A program made the translations under genes and the position numbers. The notes beneath the pieces are model-generated. The model was not told where the DNA came from and did no database searches. It worked only from the letters and a program-made list of their open reading frames with translations. Below are positions 16,117 through 25,452 of a stretch of DNA of 60,830 nt, piece by piece; position 1 is the stretch's first letter, and the number at the start of each line of letters is the position of its first letter. Origin of the DNA: Chloroflexota bacterium (GTDB taxonomy: Bacteria > Chloroflexota > Anaerolineae > UBA2200 > JACIWT01); assembly GCA_014360825.1 (NCBI GenBank), contig JACIWT010000014.1, positions 1-60,830 of the forward strand. The letters run 5' to 3'.

Positions 16117-16189
16117 TGGGCCGCGCGGGACTCGAACCCGCAGCTCACGGATTAAAAGTCCGTTACTCTGCCACTTGAGTTAGCGGCCC
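16117..16189 (-). tRNA. tRNA-Lys (anticodon TTT)
   Basis: The acceptor stem GGGCCGC pairs with GCGGCCC, with discriminator A. The anticodon loop CTTTTAA carries TTT, and the T-arm contains GGTTCGAGTCC. CCA is not encoded. A promoter lies about 85 nt upstream. Confidence 0.95.
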
Positions 16190-16273
16190 TTGCATGCCCC
16201 ATGCCAAGACATACGGGCATTCGGGCCGCTAGGCCCACGCCCATGTCCTCTGAGGCTCACCCTTCTCAGCATT

Positions 16274-16303
16274 ATTATATTATGGCTTCCCCTCAAATGT
16301 CAA
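16274..16303 (-). promoter_or_regulatory. Promoter of the tRNA-Lys/tRNA-Gln unit
   Basis: On the minus strand a perfect TTGACA (16303-16298) and a perfect TATAAT (16279-16274) are separated by 18 nt. Confidence 0.8.
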
Positions 16304-16456
16304 CTTAAGGTGAAACGATGTCCCATCCCTTCACAGACAGTGGATGCGGGGGTAAATTGGGATTTCTGGCTTGCGAATCGTCATCCTCCCCGGCTAATTC
16401 GCATTCTCTGACATTTTCAGATACAATAACGTCGTCTCGTGGAGGGGGGATTATAA

Positions 16457-16819
16457 ATGACAACGCATGCGGTCGTGTTAGTGACTACCTCGTCTACTGA
16501 AGAGGCGGAGCGCATCGGACATACCTTAGTGAACCGGAAATTAGCCGCCTGTGTTAATATCGTCAACCCTATCCGTTCGATCTACCGCTGGCAGGGCCAA
16601 GTGGAAGACGGCCAGGAAGTGCTTCTGATCATCAAGACCACTGCCACGCATTTGGATGCGGTCGCCGCCAAGGTCACTGAATTGCACTCCTATCAGGTGC
16701 CAGAGATCATCGCCGTGCCCGTTGTCGCTGGCTCTCAGGCTTATTTGAAATGGATTGATGAAGAGACACAATATCCATCTGGCAGCGTCAAAATCTCCGT
16801 CACGCCGAAAGAGGATTAG
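16457..16819 (+). CDS. cutA: CutA-type divalent cation tolerance protein
   Basis: A 120-residue protein with the whole CutA pattern: VLVTTSSTEEAERIG at the N-terminus, NRKLAACVNIV, SIYRWQGQVEDGQEVLLIIKT in outline (about 41-61) and the C-terminal HSYQVPEIIAVPV and YLKWIDEET segments. CutA forms a ferredoxin-like trimer. It was named for copper tolerance in E. coli, but its role elsewhere is unclear. A GGAGGGGG SD is just upstream. Its 3' end is followed directly by tilS. Confidence 0.95.
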   Translation: MTTHAVVLVTTSSTEEAERIGHTLVNRKLAACVNIVNPIRSIYRWQGQVEDGQEVLLIIKTTATHLDAVAAKVTELHSYQVPEIIAVPVVAGSQAYLKWIDEETQYPSGSVKISVTPKED

Positions 16820-16844
16820 CACGATAGCCAGCCTGCAGCAGTCA

Positions 16845-18302
16845 GTGGAGGAATTCATTCGCCGCCACAACTTGCTGCGGCCTGGAGAGACGGTGGTGGT
16901 AGGAGTATCTGGTGGACCCGATTCTCTTTGCCTGGCCCACTTGTTGTTAGGGCTGCGTGAACGCTACCCGCTGGCTGTTCACTTGGCCCATCTTCACCAC
17001 GGTATCCGCGGTGCCGAAGCAAATGCAGATGCGGCCTTTGTAGCCGAGATCGCTCATCGGTGGAAAGCACCGTTGACAGTGGAGAGAATAGACGTGCCAG
17101 CCCTGGCGAAGGAACGTCATCTTTCCGTAGAGGAAGCGGCCCGCACGGCACGATACGAATTCCTGGCTCGGGTAGCCCGGGCCGTCGGCGCGGAGACCAT
17201 CGCTGTTGGCCACAACGCCGACGATCAAGTGGAAACCGTAGTGATGCACTGGTTGCGTGGGGCTGGGTTGGCTGGCCTGCGTGGGATGCAGCCACTATCG
17301 CCAATGCCGGGCGCCGAGGAGAGCGGCCTGCGCCTCATCCGACCGTTACTGAGCACATACCGCGCCGACATCGAAGCCTATTGTATGGAGGTGGGCATCA
17401 CCCCGCGCTTCGACCGCTCCAATCTGGATACCACCCTCTTCCGCAACAGACTGCGCCACGAATTGCTCCCTTACCTTGAGGAGTATAATCCCAACTTCCG
17501 TGAACTGGTACGCCGAGCGTCCATTGTATTGGCTGACGACTACGACTATCTACGCGCAGCGACCGAGTCCGCTTGGACCAATACCGTGTTGGAAGAAAGC
17601 GAGACCTACGTGGTCTTCGCATTGGCACCATGGCGGGCATTGCATCCCAGCCTGCAACGTGGCCTGTTGCGGAGTGCAGTGCAGCGACTTCGCCGCTCGT
17701 TGCGCGATGTGGGCGCGGTGCACGTAGAAAATGCAATGGAGATTGCTCGACTAGGTCATACTGGCCAGCGGGCTACACTTCCTGCCGGACTCGAACTTAT
17801 ATTAGACTACAACCAGTTGGTTATCGCCGAGGCGGGCCACGAACCCCGACCGACATCGGGGACCTACATCTACATGGGCACAGATTCAGTGCCTGTGGTA
17901 CTCCCTGGCCAGACACCGTTACCGGGTACACCTTGGCTGCTAGAAACACAGTTGATCCCGCGGGATGAACTAGTCATCGATCCCAAACGTAACCAGGACT
18001 CCCACCAGGCCTTTCTGGACTACGACGCTATCCCCACCTCGATGATGTTGCGTCGGCGCAAGCCGGGAGATCGCTTCTGCCCCCTAGGATTGGGAGGCCA
18101 TGAGAAAAGCCTGACCGAGTTCCTAATCGGCGCCAAAGTTCCTCGCGCTCTCCGTGATCGCATCCCATTGCTCGTGGCCGCTGAGCAAATTCTGTGGGTC
18201 TGTGGTTTGCGGCCGGACGAACGGGCAAAAGTGAAACCGGAGACTAGGACCGTCTTGCATCTGCGCTTTATTCGTCACCCCATGGCAGAGGAGAGCGCAT
18301 GA
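16845..18302 (+). CDS. tilS: tRNA(Ile)-lysidine synthase TilS
   Basis: Adds lysine to C34 of tRNA-Ile(CAU) so that it reads AUA. The PP-loop SGGPDS lies at residues 22-27 counted from GTG 16845, followed by HLHHGIRG, EEAARTARYEFL and VGHNADDQVETVVM, all typical of TilS. The C-terminal TilS domain is visible (MLRRRKPGDRFCPLG, then SLTEFLIGAKVPRALRDRIP). The frame is open further upstream to ATG 16755, but that start would overlap cutA by 65 nt. GTG 16845 has no clear SD and coupling to cutA is possible. Length is about 485 residues, slightly long for the family. Confidence 0.9.
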   Translation: MEEFIRRHNLLRPGETVVVGVSGGPDSLCLAHLLLGLRERYPLAVHLAHLHHGIRGAEANADAAFVAEIAHRWKAPLTVERIDVPALAKERHLSVEEAARTARYEFLARVARAVGAETIAVGHNADDQVETVVMHWLRGAGLAGLRGMQPLSPMPGAEESGLRLIRPLLSTYRADIEAYCMEVGITPRFDRSNLDTTLFRNRLRHELLPYLEEYNPNFRELVRRASIVLADDYDYLRAATESAWTNTVLEESETYVVFALAPWRALHPSLQRGLLRSAVQRLRRSLRDVGAVHVENAMEIARLGHTGQRATLPAGLELILDYNQLVIAEAGHEPRPTSGTYIYMGTDSVPVVLPGQTPLPGTPWLLETQLIPRDELVIDPKRNQDSHQAFLDYDAIPTSMMLRRRKPGDRFCPLGLGGHEKSLTEFLIGAKVPRALRDRIPLLVAAEQILWVCGLRPDERAKVKPETRTVLHLRFIRHPMAEESA

Positions 18303-19495
18303 AACGGATCATCCTAAGGCCGGGCCGAGAAAAACCAGTGCATAACCGTCATCCGTGGGTTTTTTCAGGCGCGATTGCGCGCGTAGAAGACTCTCCCAAT
18401 GACGGAGACATCGTGGTTGTCACGGACCAAGACGGCAATTTTTTGGCGCAGGGCTATTACAATTCCCACTCCCAGATCGCAGTGCGCTTGCTCTCTTGGG
18501 ATGAGAGCGAGCCCATTGACCGGGCATTTTTCCGTCGGCGGTTGGAACGTGCCATAGCCGCCCGCCAAGACCTCGCTGCAGATGAATCCACGACTGCCTA
18601 CCGTCTCGTCTTCGCTGAATCCGATGGGTTGCCAGGATTAGTTGTGGATCGTTACAACGACTATCTCGTTGCCCAGTTTCTGACCTTGGGGGTGGATTGC
18701 CAGAAATCGCTTATCACCGGGCTATTGGCCGAGATGTTGTCGCCGACGGGCATCTATGAGCGCAGTGACGTGGATGTGCGCCAATATGAGGGGCTGGAGC
18801 CAAGCACTGGTCCCCTTTGGGGTGAGACGCCACCAGATCTCATGGAGATACAGGAAAACGGATATCGTTTCTTAGTAAATGTGAAAACTGGCCAGAAGAC
18901 AGGGTTCTATCTGGACCAACGCGAGAACCGGGCCCGGGTACGAGACTTCAGCGCCGGGCGCGAAATGCTGAATTGCTTCGCCTACACTGGCGGGTTCGCT
19001 GTTTACGCCGCAGCGGCTGGCGCAGGGCCAATCACCAATGTAGAATCATCCGCTGAGGCACTTGGCTTGGCGCAGCGCAACATGACCCTGAATGGATTGG
19101 AGTCAGGACGTGAGGATATAGATACATATGAAGAGGGCGACGTATTCACAATCTTGCGGCGTTATCGTGACCAAGGGCGGTCTTTCGATCTGGTAATACT
19201 GGATCCGCCTAAGTTCGCTCACACCCAGGCACAGATTGCCTCCGCGGCGCGGGGCTACAAAGACATTAACCTGTTGGCTCTGCAGTTGCTCCGACCAGGT
19301 GGCATCCTGTTCACTATGTCCTGCTCCGGCTTGGTAAGCGCGGATTTATTCCAAAAGATCGTATTTGGCGCCGCCATAGACGCAGGGCGCGATGTGCAGA
19401 TCATTGGCCGATTGACACAAGGGGTGGATCACCCGATCCTGCTTTCCTTCCCAGAGGGGGAGTATCTGAAAGGATTGATCTGTCGCGTGTTATGA
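18299..19495 (+). CDS. rlmI: Class I SAM-dependent rRNA methyltransferase, RlmI (YccW) type
   Basis: A 398-residue protein with an N-terminal PUA-like domain (HPWVFSGAI, GNFLAQGYYN), a central EEHEE-type region (GLPGLVVDRYNDYLV) and a C-terminal methyltransferase domain. The methyltransferase part has QKTGFYLDQRENR, the SAM motif MLNCFAYTGGFAVYA and the catalytic-region LDPPKFA; in RlmI the cytosine-5 nucleophile Cys lies in the TMSCSGLV-like motif, present here. It would make m5C in 23S rRNA. ATG 18299 overlaps the tilS stop (ATGA), so translation is coupled. Confidence 0.9.
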   Translation: MKRIILRPGREKPVHNRHPWVFSGAIARVEDSPNDGDIVVVTDQDGNFLAQGYYNSHSQIAVRLLSWDESEPIDRAFFRRRLERAIAARQDLAADESTTAYRLVFAESDGLPGLVVDRYNDYLVAQFLTLGVDCQKSLITGLLAEMLSPTGIYERSDVDVRQYEGLEPSTGPLWGETPPDLMEIQENGYRFLVNVKTGQKTGFYLDQRENRARVRDFSAGREMLNCFAYTGGFAVYAAAAGAGPITNVESSAEALGLAQRNMTLNGLESGREDIDTYEEGDVFTILRRYRDQGRSFDLVILDPPKFAHTQAQIASAARGYKDINLLALQLLRPGGILFTMSCSGLVSADLFQKIVFGAAIDAGRDVQIIGRLTQGVDHPILLSFPEGEYLKGLICRVL

Positions 19496-19541
19496 GGGAG
19501 TTCATCGAAATAGACTTGCCTTTGCATAAGGAGGCATATTC

Positions 19542-20105
19542 ATGGGAATGACGGATGATGTAGCGAAGATCCTGATCTCGGAAGAGGAAATACAAGCCCG
19601 CATAGCCGAGTTGGGCAAGGCCATCTCCAGAGACTATGAGGGAGAGGACCTGGTTCTGGTGTGCATCCTCAAAGGCGGTGTGACATTTCTTGCTGACCTG
19701 ATGCGGAACCTGACTATCCCTCACGAGGTGGACTTCATGGCCATCTCCAGTTATGGGCGGGGCACGACCTCCAGCGGCGTCGTACGCATATTGAAAGACT
19801 TAGATACGAACATAGAGGGCCGCAATGTGCTGATTGTAGAAGATATCATTGATACTGGCCACACGCTAGAGTATATCATCGCCAACCTGCGGACGCGCCG
19901 CCCGAAAAGCCTGCGTATCTGCACACTGTTGAGCAAGCCGTCACGCCGCGAGGTGGATATCCCACTCGATTACGTGGGTTTTGAGATCCCTAATGAGTTT
20001 GTTATTGGCTACGGGCTGGATTTTGCCGAACATTATCGCAATTTGCCCTTCATAGGCGTGCTCAAGCCGGAGAAATACGGCCCGCTCCTGGAGGAACTGG
20101 ATTGA
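19542..20105 (+). CDS. hpt: Hypoxanthine phosphoribosyltransferase
   Basis: A 187-residue purine salvage enzyme that converts hypoxanthine (and usually guanine) with PRPP to IMP or GMP. The PRPP-binding motif [13 protein letters not shown] lies at residues 96-108, the LKGG loop at 43-46 and the flexible-loop [11 protein letters not shown] at 69-79. The C-terminal [17 protein letters not shown] segment that contacts the base is intact. The start is set by AAGGAGG. The last codons overlap an alternative TTG start of the next gene, which is not used in my reading. Confidence 0.95.
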   Translation: MGMTDDVAKILISEEEIQARIAELGKAISRDYEGEDLVLVCILKGGVTFLADLMRNLTIPHEVDFMAISSYGRGTTSSGVVRILKDLDTNIEGRNVLIVEDIIDTGHTLEYIIANLRTRRPKSLRICTLLSKPSRREVDIPLDYVGFEIPNEFVIGYGLDFAEHYRNLPFIGVLKPEKYGPLLEELD

Positions 20106-20137
20106 CGAACCACAACCCCTATTTCAAGGAGGCCAAA

Positions 20138-21268
20138 GTGAGCCGAAAGGGATTCCTGATCGTTGTTACTGTATGGGTGGTTTTGATCGCCATGTCAGTA
20201 GCACAGACCAAGAGAGAAGTTCTGGCCCTGCCATCCCGGATGGACTTCGTAGAGGTGTTCCAGCAAGGTCATCAAGGATACACTGGCGCGACGGACACTT
20301 ATCTCGTCTATGAGGATAACACGTCCCACGGCAGCGAGCAATTTCTGTATCTGCTGGGCGGCGGGACGGAGGGGGCTATTGTCAGCCTGTTGCGGTTCGA
20401 CGTCTCCCGGCTCCCACCGAACACCCGCGTTACGTCCGCGACGTTGGCCCTCTATTGCTATTATATAGAACGTGAGGCTCTCCCTGACTTTCGGGGATAT
20501 TTGTACTGTGTGAAGAGACCGTGGGACGAAGGCAGCGCGACGTGGTACATGGCCACAGCCACTACTTGGTGGACGCTCCCCGGTTGCGCCGGACCCGGCA
20601 CTGACCGTTGCGACCCGGCCAATGATACCACTGACCTTTACGCCGGCGGCGCGCCAGAGGGTAAGTGGTTCGAGTGGGACGTCACCGAACTGGTCCAACA
20701 GTGGGTTGATGATCCATGGCATAACTTCGGCGTGGTCATCAAAAGCAACACGGGCCCCTATTGGTTTCCCTCTTCCAATAGCGCGATGGGTTTTTTCGAT
20801 CAGCGCCCTAAGCTGACGGTGCACTATGTTCTCCACACGCCTACACCCACTGCCACTCAGACGAACACCTCAACCCCGACCCGCACGCCCACTGTCACCC
20901 GCACGCTCACGCTTACCCCGACTCCTACTTTAAGTACTGGCACCATTCGGGGTATGGTATGCGAGGACTTGAATGCCAATGGCGTGTGCGACACCGGTGA
21001 ACCACCTCTCCCAGCCGCAACTATCCGTTTGTGGGATGCTCAAGGGGTGAAGTTGAGCGAGATAATCACCCTGTCCGATGGACTTTTTGTCTTCTCCTAC
21101 ATCCCTCCGGGCCAGTACACGGTGGAGGAGATTGACCCACCAGGCTACACCTCTTATCCTGATCAAAACCGGGTAGAAGTCTATGTCGCCGCGGGCACAG
21201 TGACCACAGTGAATTTCGCCGATAGGCGTTTGAGGTGGCTCTATTTGCCCATCGTGTGTAAGAATTAG
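20138..21268 (+). CDS. Secreted DNRLRE-domain surface protein with SdrD_B-like domain
   Basis: The start is GTG 20138, set by AAGGAGG at 20126-20132; it gives a clean signal peptide (about 1-30). Domains in order: a DNRLRE domain (about 40-225, with ASTYL-like DTYLVYED, LLRFDVSRLP, KRPWDEGSATW and WDVTELVQQWVDDP), a Thr/Pro linker (about 230-268), and an SdrD_B/CnaB-like domain (about 268-365, with DLNANGVCDTGEPPL and PPGQYTVEEIDPPGY). It ends with RWLYLPIVCKN, a hydrophobic tail resembling the opening strand of the repeats in the lysozyme-like protein. It is probably a surface-exposed structural protein; there is no LPXTG anchor. Confidence 0.8.
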   Translation: MSRKGFLIVVTVWVVLIAMSVAQTKREVLALPSRMDFVEVFQQGHQGYTGATDTYLVYEDNTSHGSEQFLYLLGGGTEGAIVSLLRFDVSRLPPNTRVTSATLALYCYYIEREALPDFRGYLYCVKRPWDEGSATWYMATATTWWTLPGCAGPGTDRCDPANDTTDLYAGGAPEGKWFEWDVTELVQQWVDDPWHNFGVVIKSNTGPYWFPSSNSAMGFFDQRPKLTVHYVLHTPTPTATQTNTSTPTRTPTVTRTLTLTPTPTLSTGTIRGMVCEDLNANGVCDTGEPPLPAATIRLWDAQGVKLSEIITLSDGLFVFSYIPPGQYTVEEIDPPGYTSYPDQNRVEVYVAAGTVTTVNFADRRLRWLYLPIVCKN

Positions 21269-21283
21269 CGAGCGACACGCAAA

Positions 21284-21311
21284 GAACCCCGGAGGAGAAT
21301 CTCCGGGGTTC
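21284..21311 (+). terminator. Bidirectional hairpin between convergent genes
   Basis: An 11-bp perfect stem pairs GAACCCCGGAG (21284-21294) with CTCCGGGGTTC (21301-21311), with a 6-nt loop. It lies 15 nt after the DNRLRE gene and 74 nt from the convergent aminotransferase stop. No long T run is present. Confidence 0.65.
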
Positions 21312-21385
21312 TCATATCAGGTCAAGCGATGCCAAGCCTGTCAGGTGCTGAAACAGCATAGCCCTGGGTTGAGTGAGCGGTGCTT

Positions 21386-22558
21386 CTACTTCACACCCAA
21401 CTTTGCTACTGCCGTGCGTATGCGGTCCAATGCCTTGCGGATGTTCTCGATTGAATTGGCGTAGGAAAGGCGAATATACCCCTCGCCGTAGTCCCCAAAC
21501 GCCGTTCCAGACAGAGCCGCCACCCCAGCCTCGTTGAGGAGATAGTCGGCGAACTGTTTGCTGCTCATGCCGGTGCCGGTGATGTTGGGGAAGACATAGA
21601 ATGCGCCCGCTGGTTTAGCACAGCGAATACCAGGGATGTCGCATAAGCCCGGCACGATGACGTCGCGGCGTTGGCGGAAGGCCTCCACCATCTTCTCTGA
21701 CTCGGTTTGCGGACCGGTGAGGGCCTCGATGCCCGCCATTTGAGTGAAAGCCGCGGTACAAGAGTTGGAATTGGTCATCAAACGTGCCACGTGATTTGCC
21801 AATTCCGTTGGCATCACCCCGTAACCTAATCGCCAACCCGTCATAGCGTAAGTTTTGGAGAAGCCATCGAGGATAATGGTTCGCTCAGCCATTCCGGGGA
21901 ATGTGGCGATGCTGACGTGTTCACCCTCGTAGATGATTTGGCTATAGATCTCATCTGAGAGCACAACCACGTCATTTTTCACTGCCGCCTCCGCGATAAC
22001 CCTCAAGTCGTCGCGGGTGAGCACACTGCCGGTTGGGTTGTGGGGCGAGTTGATAATGATCATCTTGGTGCGTGGCGTTATCTTGTCGCAGAGTTCCTCC
22101 GCATCCGCGCGGAAGTCGTTTTCTTCGCGCAGCGGGATGGGAACTGGGGTCGCGCCGGTAAAATTAATCATAGACTCGTAGATGGGGAAACCAGGGTTGG
22201 GATAGATGACCTCGTCGCCCGGCTCGCACAAGGCCAGGATAGTGAAGAACATGATAGGCTTGCCGCCCGGCGTCACCACCACCTGATCGGGGGTGAATTT
22301 CATGCCCCTGGTTTTGCTCATGTAGTCAGCGATGGCCTCTCGCAATTCGGGGATGCCAGCCGAGGGGGTATAGTGGGTGTGCCCGCTGCGCAGCGCCTTA
22401 CACGCCGCTTCAATGATATTGGCCGGGGTATCAAAGTCGGGCTCACCGATCTCCAGGTGGATGATCTCCCGCCCCTGCGCCTCCAGTGCCTTGGCCCTGA
22501 CTAACACCTCGAAGGCGGTCTCCGTCCCCAGCCGACTCATTCTTTTTGCCAGTTTCAT
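21386..22558 (-). CDS. aspC: PLP-dependent class I aminotransferase (aspartate aminotransferase-like)
   Basis: A 390-residue fold-type I aminotransferase. Landmarks are EIGEPDFDTP at the N-terminus, NSPHNPTGSVLT, LSDEIYSQIIYEG and the PLP lysine motif DGFSKTYAMTGWRLGYG; the final RLSYANSIENI carries the substrate-carboxylate Arg. This is the aspartate/aromatic subgroup (AspC Igamma-like); the actual amino donor is not settled by sequence. Of two adjacent ATGs, 22558 is preferred because AAGGAGG is 5 nt upstream of it and only 2 nt from ATG 22561. It is the last gene of a long minus-strand run. Confidence 0.85.
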   Translation of the reverse strand: MKLAKRMSRLGTETAFEVLVRAKALEAQGREIIHLEIGEPDFDTPANIIEAACKALRSGHTHYTPSAGIPELREAIADYMSKTRGMKFTPDQVVVTPGGKPIMFFTILALCEPGDEVIYPNPGFPIYESMINFTGATPVPIPLREENDFRADAEELCDKITPRTKMIIINSPHNPTGSVLTRDDLRVIAEAAVKNDVVVLSDEIYSQIIYEGEHVSIATFPGMAERTIILDGFSKTYAMTGWRLGYGVMPTELANHVARLMTNSNSCTAAFTQMAGIEALTGPQTESEKMVEAFRQRRDVIVPGLCDIPGIRCAKPAGAFYVFPNITGTGMSSKQFADYLLNEAGVAALSGTAFGDYGEGYIRLSYANSIENIRKALDRIRTAVAKLGVK

Positions 22559-22646
22559 CATTTCCTCCTTGTATGGAAATGCTCACAAGTTTCGCTTTCG
22601 ATTTTACTATGCAATTGGGAGAAACAACAAACGCTATATCTACTGG

Positions 22647-23774
22647 TTACAAGACCAGATCCTGATACAACCTGACCAACTTCTCTGCCGCTGCTTTCCA
22701 GGTGAAGGTCGCTGCCCGCTTTTTTCCCGCCTGTATCAATCGTTCCCGCAGGGGTGCGTTCTCCAACGCATGCCAGATAGCCTCCGCGATAGCCTGCACA
22801 TCCAGGGGATCTACTGTAAGCGCTGCATCTCCCACCACCTCTGGTAATGAGGAAGTGTTCGATGTGACCACTGGTGTCCCGCAGGCCATTGCCTCCAGCG
22901 GAGGTAAGCCAAAACCTTCATAAAGGCTTGGGAAAGCGAAAACATCCGCTGCTGAATACAGGGCGGGTAAATCCGTATCCTCAACATAGCCCAAAAAGAG
23001 CACGTCATCTCCGATGCCGAGTTCGTGAGCCCGGCGTGGCATATCCTCGTATAACCACCCCCTTTCGCCTGCGATGACCAAGCCGTGTGGCAGCCCCTTT
23101 TCTCGTTTCAGCCAAGCGAAGGCCTCGATGAGCCGGGTGTAGTTCTTGCGCGGTTGCAGCGTACCCACCGAGAAAATAAAGGGCCGGGCCAGGCCGTATT
23201 TTGCTCTGATCTGCTCTACCTTTTCCTTTCCCACAGGGTGAAAACACGCCTCGACCCCAGAATAGAGCACTTGAACTTTCTCCGGCGGAACATCTAATAA
23301 GGTTACCAAATCCTCCTTTGCACTCTGTGAGTCGGCCAACACGAGATCGGCGCGGTAGACGGCGGGAGGCACAACAGCCAGCAGGTAAGCGCGCAGGTGT
23401 TCGTCAGCGCAGTCGGGTGTGCGAATGAAGGAGAGGTCATGGACAGTGACAATTCGCGCCCCTTGCCGTAGCGGTGGCAGGGCGAAATCAGGGGAATGGA
23501 ATAGATCTAACCGGCCGGTGCACCAGTCAACGGGCAGAGGGAGTCGCAGACGATACCAGAGAATAGCCATCCAACGATCAGATAAGGGAAACGTGCGCAG
23601 CGCAAAGTTCCCTTGAGTCGGCAGCGGCGCATCGGGCGGCACCTTCCCTGCTGCGAAGAGGACATACTCGTTCGTGTGATCTAACTCGGCCAGTGCCGAC
23701 ACGAGACACCGTGTATAGCGCCCTATGCCTGCCTTTTGGCATAGAGCAGGAGTTACATCAATGCCTATACGCAT
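22647..23774 (-). CDS. Glycosyltransferase family 4 (GT-B) protein
   Basis: A 375-residue GT-B glycosyltransferase. The acceptor half begins IGIDVTPALCQKAGIGRYT, the Gly-rich loop of mannosyltransferase-like members. The donor half has FIFSVGTLQPRKNYTRLIEAF and the E-x7-E motif region YEGFGLPPLEAMACGTPVV. It probably builds a cell-surface glycan together with the O-antigen-ligase-like gene that lies upstream in the run, 174 nt away. The donor sugar cannot be predicted. Confidence 0.85.
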   Translation of the reverse strand: MRIGIDVTPALCQKAGIGRYTRCLVSALAELDHTNEYVLFAAGKVPPDAPLPTQGNFALRTFPLSDRWMAILWYRLRLPLPVDWCTGRLDLFHSPDFALPPLRQGARIVTVHDLSFIRTPDCADEHLRAYLLAVVPPAVYRADLVLADSQSAKEDLVTLLDVPPEKVQVLYSGVEACFHPVGKEKVEQIRAKYGLARPFIFSVGTLQPRKNYTRLIEAFAWLKREKGLPHGLVIAGERGWLYEDMPRRAHELGIGDDVLFLGYVEDTDLPALYSAADVFAFPSLYEGFGLPPLEAMACGTPVVTSNTSSLPEVVGDAALTVDPLDVQAIAEAIWHALENAPLRERLIQAGKKRAATFTWKAAAEKLVRLYQDLVL

Positions 23775-23948
23775 TGTGAGAAGCCCTCACCAGTGGCGGA
23801 AGGTTCACAGGCGGTTGTCACCAAGGTTTGGAAAGAGGACGATCACCGTCGCCAAAGCTTTCGCCAATTGTATCACATCCCAGAACGTTCGCCGTCGCCC
23901 GGGCGGTGAAGTGAGCTGCACAGTTTTACGCCCTTTTAGGCGCAGATG

Positions 23949-25391
23949 TCACGTCTCGGCTCTGCGGCAGATCAGCCAGATTACTCCCAGTAGCAGGCCT
24001 ACCTGTACCCCCATACTATGGACGTACAGATTGTCGAAGAAATTATGCACCGACAGGTGCATGAACATACCAAATGCGCCTAATGCTACACCGTGCCAGT
24101 AACCCTGACTACACCGCACGGCTTTCCAGGCTGTGGCAAGAGCGGCACCAACGAAAAGCACATAGGCTCCTAATCCTACCAGACCCATCTCCGCTAACGT
24201 GTTCAAATAGTAGTTATGGGCGTGGCCTAAGGGATCCTGCCACCGAGGGATGGCGTAACGCTCGTAGACCACTGGGTAGTTGCCAATCCCCACGCCGAAC
24301 CAGGGGTGATCACTGAACATATCCCAGGCGGCTTTCCAATGTGCGAGGCGCTCTAGGATAGCAAAATTGGCGTCTGTCACTTCCACAGCCTGGATGTCAA
24401 CGCCAGAGAGATAGGGCACGAAATCAACCACGCGTTGGATGAGAGATTCTGGCAGCAGTGCCGCATCACCTAGGAGGAGGAAAAGGCCGATGAGCACCAG
24501 TCCTAATAAACCTAATAGAAGCGTCCGGCGACTATGGGCCAACGTAACAGCCAGTGCCGCCACTCCAAAGCCCAGCCATGCCCCTCGGGACCAACTCATC
24601 ACCAACGCCGCACCCATAACGGTGCACCCTACAACCGCTGCGGCCCAGGTCACTGCTGTGGGGCGCCCCTCGTGAGTAGTTGATAGACCGGCCAAAAGCA
24701 AGCCGTAGGCTAAAGGCAGGGTGAGACCCATATACCCGCCGAAGGGATTAGGCTGGTAGAAATGCCCGGATGCTCGCATGAAACGTCCGAAAAGCACGAA
24801 CTCTTCCGGTCCAATACTGCGCCCGAATTGGTAGATGCCGTACAACCCTTCTAACGTTCCGGCCACCAGGAGGCCTAGCACCAGCCAGCGTGCTGCCTCG
24901 CGATCCACTACATTTGCTACGAACAGGCAAACGAATAGCACCTCACCCCATTTGATAATTTCTTTCACCGCGGGTTCAGCGGCAGTGGAGGCCAGCACCG
25001 AGGCCACCATAATCACAAGGAGAAAAACGAGCGGGAAAGCGATGGGCGGGCAAACGATGCGGATTTCACGGTCGGCAACCATGCGAGCGTACCACGCAAA
25101 GGCAAGCAGGGCAATCAGCATTTCGGTCCCGCCGACGGTGAACCCACTGACGGTCATACCGCGTAGTGTGCCGAAAGGCACCATGAAGGCTAATAAGGCT
25201 ACTGCGTACTGCGGCCGCAATAGTACGAAGGCAAAAAGGCCGGTCCCGATCATCCCCAGCACTATCCAGGCGGTCGGCAAAAGAGCAATAGCCAGCGCTA
25301 CTGGGATGACTAGTACTGCCAGGACCAGGTCGCCGCGCGTGATATATAATTTACCTATCTTAATCTCAGCCGACAACGGAGCACACACCAA
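23949..25391 (-). CDS. O-antigen ligase/polymerase family membrane protein
   Basis: A protein of about 480 residues with around ten to eleven hydrophobic segments and a large extracytoplasmic loop near residues 300-375. The conserved core is recognisable: ALVMSWSRGAWLGFGVAAL (about 265-283) and HAHNYYLNTLAEMGLVGL (about 395-412), as in WaaL/Wzy-type proteins. In an organism without a typical LPS it more likely polymerises or ligates another surface polysaccharide. The start is uncertain: the frame opens at TTG 25391 followed by GTG 25388, with no good SD. Confidence 0.8.
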   Translation of the reverse strand: MVCAPLSAEIKIGKLYITRGDLVLAVLVIPVALAIALLPTAWIVLGMIGTGLFAFVLLRPQYAVALLAFMVPFGTLRGMTVSGFTVGGTEMLIALLAFAWYARMVADREIRIVCPPIAFPLVFLLVIMVASVLASTAAEPAVKEIIKWGEVLFVCLFVANVVDREAARWLVLGLLVAGTLEGLYGIYQFGRSIGPEEFVLFGRFMRASGHFYQPNPFGGYMGLTLPLAYGLLLAGLSTTHEGRPTAVTWAAAVVGCTVMGAALVMSWSRGAWLGFGVAALAVTLAHSRRTLLLGLLGLVLIGLFLLLGDAALLPESLIQRVVDFVPYLSGVDIQAVEVTDANFAILERLAHWKAAWDMFSDHPWFGVGIGNYPVVYERYAIPRWQDPLGHAHNYYLNTLAEMGLVGLGAYVLFVGAALATAWKAVRCSQGYWHGVALGAFGMFMHLSVHNFFDNLYVHSMGVQVGLLLGVIWLICRRAET

Positions 25392-25452
25392 AAGGGATCA
25401 GAGCATAGGAGTCCGAGATCCTGCGCGACGATCATCCGAGGCATCGGCTCTG

